Shown: one piece after another, positions 11,939 to 24,696 of the stretch
How the letters are laid out: each line of letters starts with the position of its first letter
Position numbering within the stretch: the stretch's first letter is position 1
From: Halomonas sp.
Lineage (GTDB): Bacteria; Pseudomonadota; Gammaproteobacteria; Pseudomonadales; Halomonadaceae
Reading direction: 5' to 3'
Assembly (NCBI GenBank): GCA_024636705.1
Contig: JAGXGN010000169.1
Location: 1-33,866, forward strand
Length of the DNA: 33,866 bases
Position numbers and translations under genes: made by a program
Notes under the pieces: generated by a model
Seen by the model: the letters and a program-made list of their open reading frames with translations, nothing else
Databases searched by the model: none
Told to the model about the DNA's origin: nothing

Positions 11939-11964
11939 GGAAATCTCACTGAATCGATATATTG

Positions 11965-11995
11965 GGTCCTGCCGCCGAAGGATCGGCATTGGACC
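11965..11995 (-). promoter_or_regulatory. Candidate L13 autoregulatory leader stem-loop in the rplM 5' UTR
   Basis: Reverse-strand RNA GGUCC-AAU-GCCGA-UCCU-UCGGC-GGCA-GGACC forms an interrupted stem just upstream of rplM. Confidence 0.45.
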
Positions 11996-12058
11996 ATCCC
12001 TATTTTTCTTGGTTGCGCCGCCCCATGAGAGGAGGCCGCAACGGTCGAGCGAGCCAGT

Positions 12059-12087
12059 ATTCTACACGACTCTTTCGCCAGGGTTAA
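12059..12087 (-). promoter_or_regulatory. Putative sigma-70 promoter of rplM-rpsI
   Basis: Reverse strand TTAACC (12087-12082), 17-nt spacer, TAGAAT (12064-12059). Confidence 0.6.
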
Positions 12088-12095
12088 GCACCGCG

Positions 12096-13280
12096 TCAGG
12101 GTTTGTGGGGCAGGCCGAGATACTCGAGGGACTGCATCTCCTGAAGACGTGACAGGGTGCGCTGGAACTCGAAGTCGAGACGCCCACCCCGATACAATTG
12201 CTCGGCAGGAACTTCCGCGGAAATCAGCAACTTGACACCACGGTCATAGAACTCGTCGACCATGTTGATGAAGCGCCGGGCCTGGTCGTCGGTCGCGCCG
12301 TCCATGCGCCTGACATTGGACAGCAGCACGCTGTGAAATTCCCTGGCCAGCTCGATGTAGTCATTCTGGCTACGGGGTCCATCACACAATTCGCGGAAGT
12401 CGAACCAGACGACGTCATCGTGCAAGCGACGGGCGTGCAATACCCGATGATTGATCTCGATGGGTGCCTTTTCTTCCCCCTCATGACCGCTGATATCCCG
12501 GAAACTGCGGGCGAGTTCCCTTTTGGCCGCTTCGTCCAGGGGCGAATGGAAGATTTCGGCCTTTTCCAGGGCACGCAAACGATAGTCGATCCCGGAATCG
12601 ATATTGACCACTCGGCAGTGACGGTTGAGCAAGTCGATGGCCGGCAGGAAACGCTCACGCTGCAGGCCATCCTTGTAGAGGTCATCGGGGACGATGTTCG
12701 ATGTCGCCACCAGCACCACCCCCCTCTCGAACAGTGCCTCGAGCAGGTTGGCCAGGATCATCGCATCGGTGATGTCCTTGACAAAGAACTCGTCGAAGCA
12801 GATCACGCGCGCCTCGGAGGCGAACTTGGCCGCCACCAGCATCAACGGATTCTTCTCGCCCCGGTAATGATCGAGCTCGTTATGCACCCGTTGCATGAAA
12901 CGGTGAAAATGGGTACGCATCTTCTCGGAGAACGGCAGGGTTTCATAGAAGGCATCGACCAGATAGGTCTTCCCCCGGCCGACCCCACCCCACAGATACA
13001 GGCCCTGGACGTCCGGAAGCACCGGCTCGGCGGGTTCTCGGCGGCGACCGAAGAGGCTCGCCATCCGCGACTTGAGGCCATTGGCCTCGACCCTGGCCCG
13101 CGGAGCGGTCCGGGGGCACGCCAGGAGTTCATCATGCAGTCGCTGGAGGTGGCCGACGGCCTTCTCCTGGGACGCATCATGATGAAAGTCAGGACGCTCG
13201 AGATCGGCACGATATCGTGACAGGGGTGTCGCGGATCGGCGTGTCTCATGCAGGGCCGACTCGGTGGCTGATGCCGTCAT
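12096..13280 (-). CDS. zapE: Cell division protein ZapE (AFG1-like ATPase)
   Basis: QGLYLWGGVGRGKTYLVDAFYETLPF Walker A, CFDEFFVKDITDAMILANLLEALFERGVVLVATSN; upstream of rplM-rpsI. Confidence 0.94.
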   Translation of the reverse strand: MTASATESALHETRRSATPLSRYRADLERPDFHHDASQEKAVGHLQRLHDELLACPRTAPRARVEANGLKSRMASLFGRRREPAEPVLPDVQGLYLWGGVGRGKTYLVDAFYETLPFSEKMRTHFHRFMQRVHNELDHYRGEKNPLMLVAAKFASEARVICFDEFFVKDITDAMILANLLEALFERGVVLVATSNIVPDDLYKDGLQRERFLPAIDLLNRHCRVVNIDSGIDYRLRALEKAEIFHSPLDEAAKRELARSFRDISGHEGEEKAPIEINHRVLHARRLHDDVVWFDFRELCDGPRSQNDYIELAREFHSVLLSNVRRMDGATDDQARRFINMVDEFYDRGVKLLISAEVPAEQLYRGGRLDFEFQRTLSRLQEMQSLEYLGLPHKP

Positions 13281-13358
13281 GACGCTCTATCACCCGCTAG
13301 CAAGGTTGATGTGACGCCTAGTATACGCAGCTGGTCTGCGGCCTGCATCGTCAGCCTC

Positions 13359-13392
13359 GCATTGACCGGAGCATTGACCCGAGTCCTATAAT
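13359..13392 (+). promoter_or_regulatory. Putative promoter of zapG
   Basis: Perfect TATAAT (13387-13392) with TTGACC (13362-13367) at 19-nt spacing; GCATTGACC occurs twice with a 12-bp period. Confidence 0.5.
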
Positions 13393-13446
13393 GGCCCGCG
13401 AGACATCGGTAGCATCGCCGTACCAGGCACCAAACGCCGCAGGGAG

Positions 13447-13896
13447 ATGGACGTGGACGAAAGCAAGATCAACTGGATGCTGGCCATCGCCAGTCTACTC
13501 GCCGGCATCGGAATCGGTGCCCTGGGGCATCATCTGCTCAATGCCGGTGCCAGGAGAACACAGAAGCTGCGCCGGCTGCTGGCCGAGCGTGAACGTGAGC
13601 TCGCCTCCCTCAAGAGCAGCGTCGATGATCATTTCAGCGAACTCGCCGGACTGGCCGAAAGCCTGCGGCAAGATAGCGACACCCTGATGCAGCATCTCGA
13701 GAAGGGCGCTGAGCGGCTCAACAGCATTCCCCACCAGACGCCCGGACTGGACGCCCCGACCGCCGATATCGAAGAGGCCACGGCATCCCCGCAGTTGAAG
13801 GCTCCCCGCGACTATGCCGATGGCAGCGGCGGGACCCTTTCCGAGGAGTTTGGACTGAAGGAAGACAAGGCGCCTCCGCAGCCGCCCCGCTACTGA
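13447..13896 (+). CDS. zapG: YhcB/ZapG family (DUF1043) membrane protein
   Basis: N-terminal TM (WMLAIASLLAGIGIGALGHHLL) followed by coiled coil (LRRLLAERERELASLKSSVDDHFSELAGLAESLRQDSDTL); next to zapE and degS. Confidence 0.85.
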   Translation: MDVDESKINWMLAIASLLAGIGIGALGHHLLNAGARRTQKLRRLLAERERELASLKSSVDDHFSELAGLAESLRQDSDTLMQHLEKGAERLNSIPHQTPGLDAPTADIEEATASPQLKAPRDYADGSGGTLSEEFGLKEDKAPPQPPRY

Positions 13897-13925
13897 CCTT
13901 CGTCTCCGGAGAGGACTCTCGCTCC

Positions 13926-14684
13926 TCAGGCTGGATTGTCGATATCCACGAAGCGATGTGTGATGCCGAACGTCTGCGCCAGCCACTCCCCCAGTGCCTG
14001 GACCCCGTAGCGTTCGGTGGCATGGTGGCCGGCTGCCAGGTAATGGATGCCCAACTCCCTCGCCATGTGCGTTGTGCGCTCCGAGATCTCTCCGGAGATG
14101 AAGGCCTCGGCTCCCGCCTCATGGGCGGCCGTGATCATGTCCTGGGCGCCCCCCGTACACCAGGCGATACGCCGGATCTCGTCGCCCCCCGGCGCTTCCA
14201 CCAGCAGGGGATCGCGTGCCAGGCAACGCCCCACATGGCTGGCCAGGCTCGACGCGTCGAGCCCTGCGGGTGGCTCGCCGAGCCATAGGAGCCCTTCACC
14301 GAGCTCGCCATCTGCGCAGCCGGTGACGCGGAACTCGCAACGCCGGGCGAGTTCCGCGTTGTTGCCCAGCTGCGGGTGGGCATCCAGCGGCAAGTGATAG
14401 GCCAGCAGGTTGATATCGTTGACCAGCAATGTGCGCAGCCGACACTGCTTCATTCCGGTGATGGCCACCGGCTCGTTTTTCCAGAAGTAGCCGTGATGCA
14501 CCAGTACCAGGTCGGCTCCCCAGGCGACTGCCTCATCCAGGAGACCCTGGCAGGCCGTCACTCCCGTCAGGACACGCCCGACCTCTGGCCGACCGGCTAC
14601 CTGCAGGCCATTGAGGGTGTAATCCTTGAATCTGCCCGGCTCCAGCAGTCGATCGCAGGCCATGACCAGCGTTTCCCGGTTCAT
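13926..14684 (-). CDS. Nif3-like dinuclear metal center protein (YbgI family)
   Basis: MNRETLVMACDRLLEPGRFKDYTLNGLQVAGRPEVGRVLTGVTACQGLLDEAVAWGADLVLVHHGYFWK...AGHHATERYGVQALGEWL. Confidence 0.93.
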   Translation of the reverse strand: MNRETLVMACDRLLEPGRFKDYTLNGLQVAGRPEVGRVLTGVTACQGLLDEAVAWGADLVLVHHGYFWKNEPVAITGMKQCRLRTLLVNDINLLAYHLPLDAHPQLGNNAELARRCEFRVTGCADGELGEGLLWLGEPPAGLDASSLASHVGRCLARDPLLVEAPGGDEIRRIAWCTGGAQDMITAAHEAGAEAFISGEISERTTHMARELGIHYLAAGHHATERYGVQALGEWLAQTFGITHRFVDIDNPA

Positions 14685-14787
14685 CCTTGCCTCCAAGCGT
14701 GGCTAAATCAGCAATGTTACACTGGCGGGATTGTATCGGCCGTTGCCGCGGATCGCGACTCGACACCCCGACCAGGAACCTCACTGC

Positions 14788-15981
<1,194 letters not shown>

Positions 15982-15991
15982 CGTCGGATCC

Positions 15992-17320
15992 CTAGTCCTT
16001 GAGGCGGTATTCCGCAGAGCGGGCATGGGCCGTCAGGGATTCTCCGCGAGCGAGGATCGAGGCCGTCCTGGCAAGCGCAGAAGCGCCCTCGGGCGAGCAA
16101 TGTATGATGGATGAGCGCTTCTGGAAGTCATAGACCCCCAAGGGGGACGAGTAACGCGCCGTTCCGGAGGTGGGAAGCACATGGTTGGGACCTGCGCAGT
16201 AATCGCCCAGCGCCTCGGCCGTGTGGCGTCCCATGAAGATGGCACCGGCATGGCGAACCTTCGACAACCACGCTTCGGGATTGGCCACCGATAGCTCCAG
16301 GTGTTCCGGGGCGATGCGGTTGATCAGCGCCACCGCCTCGTCACGGTCCCGGCAGCGGATCAGGGCCCCCCGACGTGCCAGGGACTCGCGTATGATGGCC
16401 TCACGCTCCAGGGTCGGCAGCAGGCGATCGATGGCTTTCGCCACCTCGTCGAGGTGGGTGTCATCCCAACTGATCAGGATCGACTGGGCATCCTCGTCAT
16501 GTTCGGCCTGGGCGAACAGATCCATCGCCAGCCAATCGACAGGGGTCTGCCCGTCCGAGACCACCACGATCTCGGAGGGACCGGCGATCATGTCGATACC
16601 CACCTGCCCGAATACCGCCCGCTTGGCGGTGGCCACATAGATATTGCCGGGCCCGACGATCTTGTCCACCCGGGGTACCGTCTCGGTGCCGAAGGCCAGG
16701 GCCGCAACCGCCTGGGCCCCTCCGATGGTGAAGACATGATCGACGCCGGCAAGATGCGCCGCCGCCAACACCAGTTCGTTGAGCACCCCATCGGGAGTGG
16801 GCACCACCATGACGATCTCGCGCACGCCGGCCACATGCGCGGGAATGGCATTCATCAGTACCGATGAGGGATAGGCCGCCTTGCCACCCGGCACATAGAT
16901 GCCGGCTCGATCCAGGGGCGTGACCTGCTGGCCAAGCACCGTGCCATCGGCCTCGGTGTATTGCCAGGAAACCGGCTTCTGGTGCTCGTGATACTGGCGG
17001 ATGCGCCCGGCCGCCGTGGACAGGGCGTCGCGCTGCTCAGGAGGCAACCCCGCATAGGCCGCCTCCAGACGCGCCGGGAGCAGGGTCAGCGCCGTCATGC
17101 TGGAAACGGACAGGCGATCGAAGCGATTGGTGGTCTCGATGACCGCGGCATCGCCCCGGGTCCTCACCGCTTCGAGTATCTCATCGACCCGATGCTGCAG
17201 GTCTGCGCCGGACACCCCCTCCCAGGCCAACAGGGACTGGAGGCGGGAATCGAAATCATCATCCGCTGTCGACAGGCGGGAAATGGCGGAGGAAGCAGGA
17301 ATCTCTGTCATGGGTGTCAA
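15992..17320 (-). CDS. hisD: Histidinol dehydrogenase
   Basis: Conserved [70 protein letters not shown]. Confidence 0.97.
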   Translation of the reverse strand: MTPMTEIPASSAISRLSTADDDFDSRLQSLLAWEGVSGADLQHRVDEILEAVRTRGDAAVIETTNRFDRLSVSSMTALTLLPARLEAAYAGLPPEQRDALSTAAGRIRQYHEHQKPVSWQYTEADGTVLGQQVTPLDRAGIYVPGGKAAYPSSVLMNAIPAHVAGVREIVMVVPTPDGVLNELVLAAAHLAGVDHVFTIGGAQAVAALAFGTETVPRVDKIVGPGNIYVATAKRAVFGQVGIDMIAGPSEIVVVSDGQTPVDWLAMDLFAQAEHDEDAQSILISWDDTHLDEVAKAIDRLLPTLEREAIIRESLARRGALIRCRDRDEAVALINRIAPEHLELSVANPEAWLSKVRHAGAIFMGRHTAEALGDYCAGPNHVLPTSGTARYSSPLGVYDFQKRSSIIHCSPEGASALARTASILARGESLTAHARSAEYRLKD

Positions 17321-17339
17321 GCTCCGCTGAGGGGTCGAG

Positions 17340-17984
17340 TCATCGGGGAGTTCGAGCGGCCACGGCCGACTCGAGTCGCTGGATCAGGGGCATGATGCGG
17401 TCGTGCTTCATGGTCATGGCAGCCTTGTTGACCACCAGGCGGGTGCTGATCGTGGCGATCAGCTCGCGCGGCTCCATGCCATTGGCACGCAGGGTGTTCC
17501 CGGTATCCACGATGTCGACGATCTCGTCGGCCAGGTTCATCAGAGGCGCCAGTTCCATGGCACCATACAACTTGATCACCTCGGCCTGAATGCCCTGTTC
17601 GGCATACCAGCGACGCGCCACCTTGACGAACTTGGTTGCCACCCGTCGACGCGCCCTGGCAGGCTCGGCGCCGGTGATCCCGGCGGTCATCAGCCGGCAG
17701 GCGGCGATCTCGAGGTCCAGGGGCTCATGGAGGCCCTCGACACCATGCTCGAGCAGCACATCCTTGCCGGCCACCCCCATATCCGCGGCACCCAGCTGTA
17801 CATAGGTAGGCACATCGGTGGCGCGCAGCACCACCAGCTTGACATCGGGCAGGTTGGTGTCGAAAAGCAGCTTGCGGCTGGCGCCGTGATCCTCCGCGGG
17901 ACGGAGTCCGGCATCGGCCAGCAGTGGCAGGGTTTCCTCGAGAATGCGGCCCTTGGACAGGGCCAGGATCAATTGCTTGGTCAT
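17340..17984 (-). CDS. hisG: ATP phosphoribosyltransferase, short form
   Basis: [29 protein letters not shown]...; about 214 aa, without the regulatory C-terminal domain. ORF track start at 18143 is an extension. Confidence 0.95.
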   Translation of the reverse strand: MTKQLILALSKGRILEETLPLLADAGLRPAEDHGASRKLLFDTNLPDVKLVVLRATDVPTYVQLGAADMGVAGKDVLLEHGVEGLHEPLDLEIAACRLMTAGITGAEPARARRRVATKFVKVARRWYAEQGIQAEVIKLYGAMELAPLMNLADEIVDIVDTGNTLRANGMEPRELIATISTRLVVNKAAMTMKHDRIMPLIQRLESAVAARTPR

Positions 17985-17997
17985 CTTTTTGCCTGTA

Positions 17998-19528
<1,531 letters not shown>

Positions 19529-19659
19529 GAAACCAGCCTCCTGTGATTCACAACATCCTGCCGTGCCGGCGGACGGGCACAGCAGGGAATCCCGCCATGG
19601 TAAAGAAAAGTGGCCCCATTGGCGATGCCGGAGGCCGCGTCAAGGGCTCATGCAACAAT

Positions 19660-19992
19660 TCATGCGACCTGATCCAAGGGCAAAAGCCGATCCAGACCGG
19701 CGAGCCGTGTCAACCGGACCAGTGCAACGGGAAGTCGCACCGACTCCAGCGTCACCCCGGCTAGCCGGGCGGCGCGGGTCCATTCCAGCAGCACGCTGAG
19801 CGCTGCACTGCTGACACCGATGACAGCGGAAAGATCGAAGATCACCCGGGTGCCGCCAGGCTGGCCATCGAGCCAGTCACTGCCCGCGCTGGCGAGCCGA
19901 GTGGCGACATCGAAGTCGAGCTCACCATGCACGGCAAGGCCGTCGGGGCCGGCCTCCAGCCTGACGTCATCGAGGTCGAGCAGCAGGCTCAT
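19660..19992 (-). CDS. mlaB: STAS-domain phospholipid transport protein MlaB
   Basis: STAS signature GTRVIFDLSAVIGVSSAALSVLLEWTRAA; directly after mlaC. Confidence 0.9.
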   Translation of the reverse strand: MSLLLDLDDVRLEAGPDGLAVHGELDFDVATRLASAGSDWLDGQPGGTRVIFDLSAVIGVSSAALSVLLEWTRAARLAGVTLESVRLPVALVRLTRLAGLDRLLPLDQVA

Positions 19993-20648
19993 CGACTGCT
20001 GCCCTGCTCCAGTTCCTCGACGGCCAGTTCCGGCGCCCAGCCACTGATGACCGCGTCATAATCGCGGTTCTGATCACGCATGGCCTGATCGAACTGGTTA
20101 CGGAAGGTCAGTCCAAGGTTGATGCCATTGACGATGACGTTGACCACCTTCCACTGGTCGTCGGTCAGGCGCAGCGAGTAGCTGACCGGATAGACACTGC
20201 CGTCCGAGGCCACCACCTCCATGGCCACGCTGGCCTGGTCCTCGTAGCGCTGGGACTCCTGGGCATCCAGTACCCGCACCTCGCGATAATCGAAGGTGAC
20301 CAACCCCTTGGCATAGGTATCGATGAGGGTCTGGCGAAAGGTAACGGCGAAGCGAGAACGCTGCTGCGGCGTGGCATTCTGGAAGTAGCGCCCCATCACA
20401 CTGGCACCGATGTAGCGAAAGTCAGCGATATCCTCGAGGCTGTCATCGACCAGGTCCTGGAGCTCACCGATATTGTCGGCGAAGTAATCGCGACGACCCT
20501 CGATCTTGCCCATCAGCGCGTCGATACTGGCGCGGATCAGCTGCTCGGGACTCCGCTCGGGAGCTGCCTGAGCCGACAGGGGGAATAACGCCAGGCAGAA
20601 CGCCAGGGCGGCCAGACGAATAAAAACGGACATAGAGGCCATCATCAT
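19989..20648 (-). CDS. mlaC: Phospholipid-binding protein MlaC (Ttg2D family)
   Basis: Signal peptide then APERSPEQLIRASIDALMGKIEGRRDYF...FRYIGASVMGRYFQNATPQQRSRFAVTFRQTLIDTYAKGL. Confidence 0.94.
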   Translation of the reverse strand: MMMASMSVFIRLAALAFCLALFPLSAQAAPERSPEQLIRASIDALMGKIEGRRDYFADNIGELQDLVDDSLEDIADFRYIGASVMGRYFQNATPQQRSRFAVTFRQTLIDTYAKGLVTFDYREVRVLDAQESQRYEDQASVAMEVVASDGSVYPVSYSLRLTDDQWKVVNVIVNGINLGLTFRNQFDQAMRDQNRDYDAVISGWAPELAVEELEQGSSR

Positions 20649-20700
20649 CTCTCCTTGGGGAGAACCTCGACGCTCGAGAACGCCGTGGGACTCGGTCGGC

Positions 20701-21165
20701 TCAATTGCTGACCATATTTGACACGAATTGCTGGATGAGTTCTTCGAGCACCACCGCCGACTGGGTGTCGTGAATGATGTCGCCACTGGCAAGGGTCTCG
20801 GGGTCCCCGCCCACCGAGAGCCCGACATACTGTTCGCCGAGCAGGCCGGCGGTGAGGATCGCCGCCGTGGTGTCTCGGGAGAGCTGGTTCTCGAGTCGGG
20901 CATCGAGTTCCAGGATCACTCGGGCGTCATACCATTCGGTATCCAGCTCGATGGCCGCCACACGCCCCACCGTCACCCCCGCCATGGTGACCCTGGCGCG
21001 AGGCTTTAGACTGCCGATGTTGGCAAAGTTCGCTTCAAGCCGGAAACTCTCGCCGGGAGACGTGAAGGTCAGGCCACTGACCCTCAGCCCCAGAAAGACC
21101 AGGCCGAGGATACCGGCCAGCATGAACAGGCCGACACCGAGTTCCATCATCTTGCTACGCTTCAT
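20701..21165 (-). CDS. mlaD: MCE-domain phospholipid transporter subunit MlaD
   Basis: MKRSKMMELGVGLFMLAGILGLVFLGLRVSGL...NIGSLKPRARVTMAGVTVGRV; mla operon. Confidence 0.95.
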   Translation of the reverse strand: MKRSKMMELGVGLFMLAGILGLVFLGLRVSGLTFTSPGESFRLEANFANIGSLKPRARVTMAGVTVGRVAAIELDTEWYDARVILELDARLENQLSRDTTAAILTAGLLGEQYVGLSVGGDPETLASGDIIHDTQSAVVLEELIQQFVSNMVSN

Positions 21166-21184
21166 GCGGTTTCTCCGAACATCA

Positions 21185-21964
21185 TCAAATCCCCCCGAAC
21201 ATCATCGCGGTCAGCACGAAGTCGAGGCCGAGGACCGCCAGGGAGGAATACACCACCGTGCGGGTCGTCGCCCGTGAAATGCCTTCCGAGGTCGGGACCA
21301 GGTCGTACCCCTGGAAAACCGCTATCCAGGTGACCACCAGGGCAAAGACCAGGCTCTTGACCATCCCGTTACCGATGTCGGCCAGGAATTCGACGCTTGC
21401 CTGCATATTGCTCCAGTAGGAGCCTTCAAAGACTCCCAGCCAGTCGACGCCGACCAGGTAGCCCCCATAGATGCCCACCACGCTGAACCCGACAGTGAGC
21501 AACGGCAGGGCCACGAAACCGGCCCAGAGCCGTGGCGCCACCACGCGACGCAGGGGGTCGACACCGATCATCTCCATGCTGGAGAGTTGCTCGGTGGCCT
21601 TCATTAGGCCGATCTCGGCGGTCAGCGCAGAGCCGGCTCGACCGGCAAACAGCAAGGCCGCCACCACCGGTGCCAGCTCACGCACCAGGGACAGGGCAAC
21701 CATCTGTCCCAGCGCCTGTTCGGCGCCGAAATCAACCAGAATAGTATAGCCCTGCAGCGCCAGCACCATGCCGATGAAGAGCCCCGAAACCAGCACGATC
21801 GCCAGGGACAGGACACCGACGAAGTGCATCTGCTTCAGCCAGAGATGCCATCCTTCCCGGGATGGCACACCCACGGCGGACTGGGCCAGGAAAATCCCCG
21901 CCCGACCCAGCGCCTCGAGCAGGTGGCAACCCCGGCGACCGAGGCGCATGATGGCTTCGATCAT
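21185..21964 (-). CDS. mlaE: Phospholipid ABC transporter permease MlaE
   Basis: [81 protein letters not shown]. Confidence 0.96.
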   Translation of the reverse strand: MIEAIMRLGRRGCHLLEALGRAGIFLAQSAVGVPSREGWHLWLKQMHFVGVLSLAIVLVSGLFIGMVLALQGYTILVDFGAEQALGQMVALSLVRELAPVVAALLFAGRAGSALTAEIGLMKATEQLSSMEMIGVDPLRRVVAPRLWAGFVALPLLTVGFSVVGIYGGYLVGVDWLGVFEGSYWSNMQASVEFLADIGNGMVKSLVFALVVTWIAVFQGYDLVPTSEGISRATTRTVVYSSLAVLGLDFVLTAMMFGGI

Positions 21965-22773
21965 CGCCGCACCTCGACATCGAGCATATCGGCGAGATAG
22001 TCGACCGCCGGGTAATGAAAGGGCACCGGCCCGTCTGCCTCGCCATGCACGAATTGCCTGACGCGGGGATCCGCGTCGACATCCAGACTCTGCGGGGTGC
22101 CTTGGGCCATGACCTGTCCGTCGGAAATCACATAGACATAGTCCGCGATGGTGAGGGTTTCCTTGATGTCGTGGGAAACGATGATGGAGGTCAGCCCCAG
22201 GGCCTCGTTGAGCCGCTTGATGAGCTGTACCAGTACGCCCATGGATATCGGGTCCTGGCCCACGAAGGGCTCGTCATAGAGGATCAACTCCGGGTCCAGG
22301 GCAATCGCTCGCGCCAGTGCCACCCGACGCGCCATGCCACCGGAAAGCTCCGCGGGCATGAGATGGCGTGCACCCCGCAGCCCCACGGCCTCGAGTTTCA
22401 TCAACACCAGATCGCGGATCATGGTTTCCGGCAGATCAGTGTGTACCCGCAACGGAAAGGCCACGTTCTCGAACACGCTGAGATCCGAGAAGAGCGCGCC
22501 ACTCTGGAACAACATGCCCATCCTCTGGCGCAGGGCGAACAATGCCCGGCGACTCTGTCGATGCACGTCCTCGCCATCGAAACGCACGCGGCCGGCCTCC
22601 GGATGGAGTTGACCGCCGATCAGCTTGAGAAGCGTTGTCTTTCCCGACCCGCTGGGGCCCATGATGGCCGTGATCTTTCCGCGAGGAACCTGAAGGTCTA
22701 CGCCACGGAAGATATCCATGTCACCGCGGGAAAAGAACAATCCCTCCACCACCACAACGGAGGTGTCGCTCAT
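21961..22773 (-). CDS. mlaF: Phospholipid ABC transporter ATP-binding protein MlaF
   Basis: [18 protein letters not shown]...[50 protein letters not shown]. Start chosen at the second Met of the 22806 ORF. Confidence 0.96.
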   Translation of the reverse strand: MSDTSVVVVEGLFFSRGDMDIFRGVDLQVPRGKITAIMGPSGSGKTTLLKLIGGQLHPEAGRVRFDGEDVHRQSRRALFALRQRMGMLFQSGALFSDLSVFENVAFPLRVHTDLPETMIRDLVLMKLEAVGLRGARHLMPAELSGGMARRVALARAIALDPELILYDEPFVGQDPISMGVLVQLIKRLNEALGLTSIIVSHDIKETLTIADYVYVISDGQVMAQGTPQSLDVDADPRVRQFVHGEADGPVPFHYPAVDYLADMLDVEVRR

Positions 22774-22839
22774 TGGTTCATCGTCCTGCCTGGAATTATC
22801 GAACATCGTATCCTAACCATACCCTGCGACGCCAGCCAT

Positions 22840-23035
22840 CGACTTGCAACTGCCAACGCCAGAACGTCTAATGCGCCTCCCGTCGATACCCTGGGAGGAG
22901 ACCTCATGCGGGTGCCCCTGATCCTCGGCATGCTGCTGCTATGGCACAGGAAGGGAAGGATAGGCCGCTTGCCTGCTGGCCCTCGGCTGTGTCGCCTATC
23001 TCGCCTGGCTGGGCAGCGCACAGCTTGCCGGCTGA
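22840..23035 (+). pseudogene. Probable 3' remnant of a YrbG-type Ca2+/Na+ antiporter gene
   Basis: Frame 1 gives PPVDTLGGDLMRVPLILGMLLLWHRKGRIGRL; frame 2 continues ACLLALGCVAYLAWLGSAQLAG* (stop 23033-23035). Composite looks like a YrbG-type C-terminus at the yrbG syntenic position; no N-terminal ~250 aa present. Confidence 0.5.
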
Positions 23036-23114
23036 GCATTTACTGCTCTCGTCTCCGGCATCGGCCTATCAAGGCAGGCTTGAGTCAGAGGGCACAAAGG
23101 GCAACAATCCACCC

Positions 23115-24110
23115 ATGAACAAAGACACCACGGCGGTTGCCGATGATTCCTCACTTCGCGAAAGCGCCCGACGGACCCTGTGGCTGGAGCAGGAGGCCAT
23201 CGCCGCCCTGATCGGCCGGCTGGATGACGACTTCGATCGTGCCTGCGCGTTGATCCTGGCCTGCACCGGCAGGGTGGTCGTCACCGGCATGGGCAAGTCC
23301 GGCCATATCGCCGGCAAGATTGCCGCCACCCTGGCCAGCACCGGCACACCGGCCTTCTTCGTCCATCCCGGGGAAGCCAGCCACGGCGATCTGGGCATGA
23401 TCACCCCCGGCGATGTCGTGCTGGCCCTCTCCAACTCCGGCGATACCGCCGAAGTGACGGCACTGCTGCCGCTTCTCAAGCGGATGGGCGTCCCGCTGAT
23501 CAGCATGACCGGACGACCCGATTCTACCCTGGCCCATCATGCCGAGGCCCATCTGTATGCCGGTGTCGAACGCGAGGCCTGCCCCCTCGATCTGGCCCCC
23601 ACGTCCTCGACCACCGCCGCCCTGGCACTGGGTGACGCCCTGGCCGTGGCACTCCTGGAATCGCGGGGATTCACCGCCGAGGATTTCGCGCGCTCGCATC
23701 CGGGCGGGAGCCTCGGCAAGCGCCTGTTGCTCACTGTCTCCGACCTGATGCATCGAGGCAGTCGCCTGCCCTCGGTACCCCTGGGAAGTCCGTTACGCGA
23801 CGCCCTGCTCGAGATCACCCACCAGGGTCTGGGCTTCACCTGCGTGGTCGACCAGGCAGGCATCCTGGTGGGGGTCTACACCGATGGTGACCTGCGTCGC
23901 ACCCTGGACCAATACAATGACCTCTCGACCCTCAAGGTCGACGATGTCATGACCCGACCCGGCAAGCGCATTGCCGCCGAGACCCTGGCCGCCGAAGCGG
24001 TGCGCATCATGGAAGACAACCGCATCTCGGCACTGGCCGTGGTCGACGAGGAGGGCCGACCGATCGGTGCCCTGCACATGCACGACCTGCTTGCCAGCGG
24101 TGTCGTCTGA
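23115..24110 (+). CDS. kdsD: D-arabinose 5-phosphate isomerase (SIS plus two CBS domains)
   Basis: VVTGMGKSGHIAGKIAATLASTGTPAFFVHPGEASHGDLGMI...ALSNSGDTAEV; CBS pair at the C-terminus; upstream of kdsC. ORF track start at 22941 is an extension into the remnant. Confidence 0.95.
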   Translation: MNKDTTAVADDSSLRESARRTLWLEQEAIAALIGRLDDDFDRACALILACTGRVVVTGMGKSGHIAGKIAATLASTGTPAFFVHPGEASHGDLGMITPGDVVLALSNSGDTAEVTALLPLLKRMGVPLISMTGRPDSTLAHHAEAHLYAGVEREACPLDLAPTSSTTAALALGDALAVALLESRGFTAEDFARSHPGGSLGKRLLLTVSDLMHRGSRLPSVPLGSPLRDALLEITHQGLGFTCVVDQAGILVGVYTDGDLRRTLDQYNDLSTLKVDDVMTRPGKRIAAETLAAEAVRIMEDNRISALAVVDEEGRPIGALHMHDLLASGVV

Positions 24111-24135
24111 CATTCGACCAGCCAAGGAAGCCCTC

Positions 24136-24696
24136 ATGTCCCTCGCGACTCCCCTCTGTGACCCTCAACTGGCAGAGCGTCTCCGGCGCATTCGCCTGCT
24201 GGCACTGGATGTGGACGGCGTCCTCACCGATGGTCGCCTTCATTTCCAGTCAGACGGCATCGAGATCAAAGACTTCCACACCCTGGACGGTCACGGCCTC
24301 AAGCTGCTCAAGCGGGTCGGCATCGAGGTCGCACTGCTCACGGGTCGTGACTCACCGATCGTCAGCCATCGCGCTTGTGCACTGGGCATCTCGCACGTCC
24401 ACCAGGGGGTAGAAATGAAATACCCGGTGCTCCTCGAGCTCTGTGGCCGGCTGGGGATCGCGCTGGATCAGGCCGCCTACTGCGGCGATGACCTGCCCGA
24501 CCTGGGCGCGATCCGGCATGCCGGCGTGGGTATCAGCGTGCCGGGGGCACCGGCATACATCCGCGACGCTGCCGACTGGGTGACGCAACGACCCGGTGGC
24601 CACGGAGCGGTCAGGGAAATCTGTGACATCCTGCTGCAGGCCCAGGGGCACTGGACATCCATCCTCGACAGCTACCGCAACGATCAGGGGCGATAA
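24136..24696 (+). CDS. kdsC: 3-deoxy-D-manno-octulosonate 8-phosphate phosphatase
   Basis: HAD motif RLLALDVDGVLTDGRLHFQSDGIEIKDFHTLDGHGLKLL; YCGDDLPDLGAIRHAGVGISV. Confidence 0.95.
   Translation: MSLATPLCDPQLAERLRRIRLLALDVDGVLTDGRLHFQSDGIEIKDFHTLDGHGLKLLKRVGIEVALLTGRDSPIVSHRACALGISHVHQGVEMKYPVLLELCGRLGIALDQAAYCGDDLPDLGAIRHAGVGISVPGAPAYIRDAADWVTQRPGGHGAVREICDILLQAQGHWTSILDSYRNDQGR

Noticed and set aside
12198-13220. 340-aa plus-strand ORF antisense to zapE
   Set aside because: Shadow ORF in high-GC DNA; the opposite strand encodes a clear ZapE with Walker motifs and the antisense product has no recognisable domain.
19529-19659. Possible small ORF (MIHNILPCRRTGTAGNPAMVKKSGPIGDAGG...) in the mlaB-ibaG gap
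   Set aside because: Runs into mlaB antisense, no clear ribosome-binding site and no recognisable family; the GTGCC/GGCAC hairpin here is too weak to call.
22015-23118. 367-aa plus-strand ORF antisense to mlaF
   Set aside because: Most of it is the antisense of MlaF; only the part after ~22840 is of interest, as the antiporter remnant reported separately.
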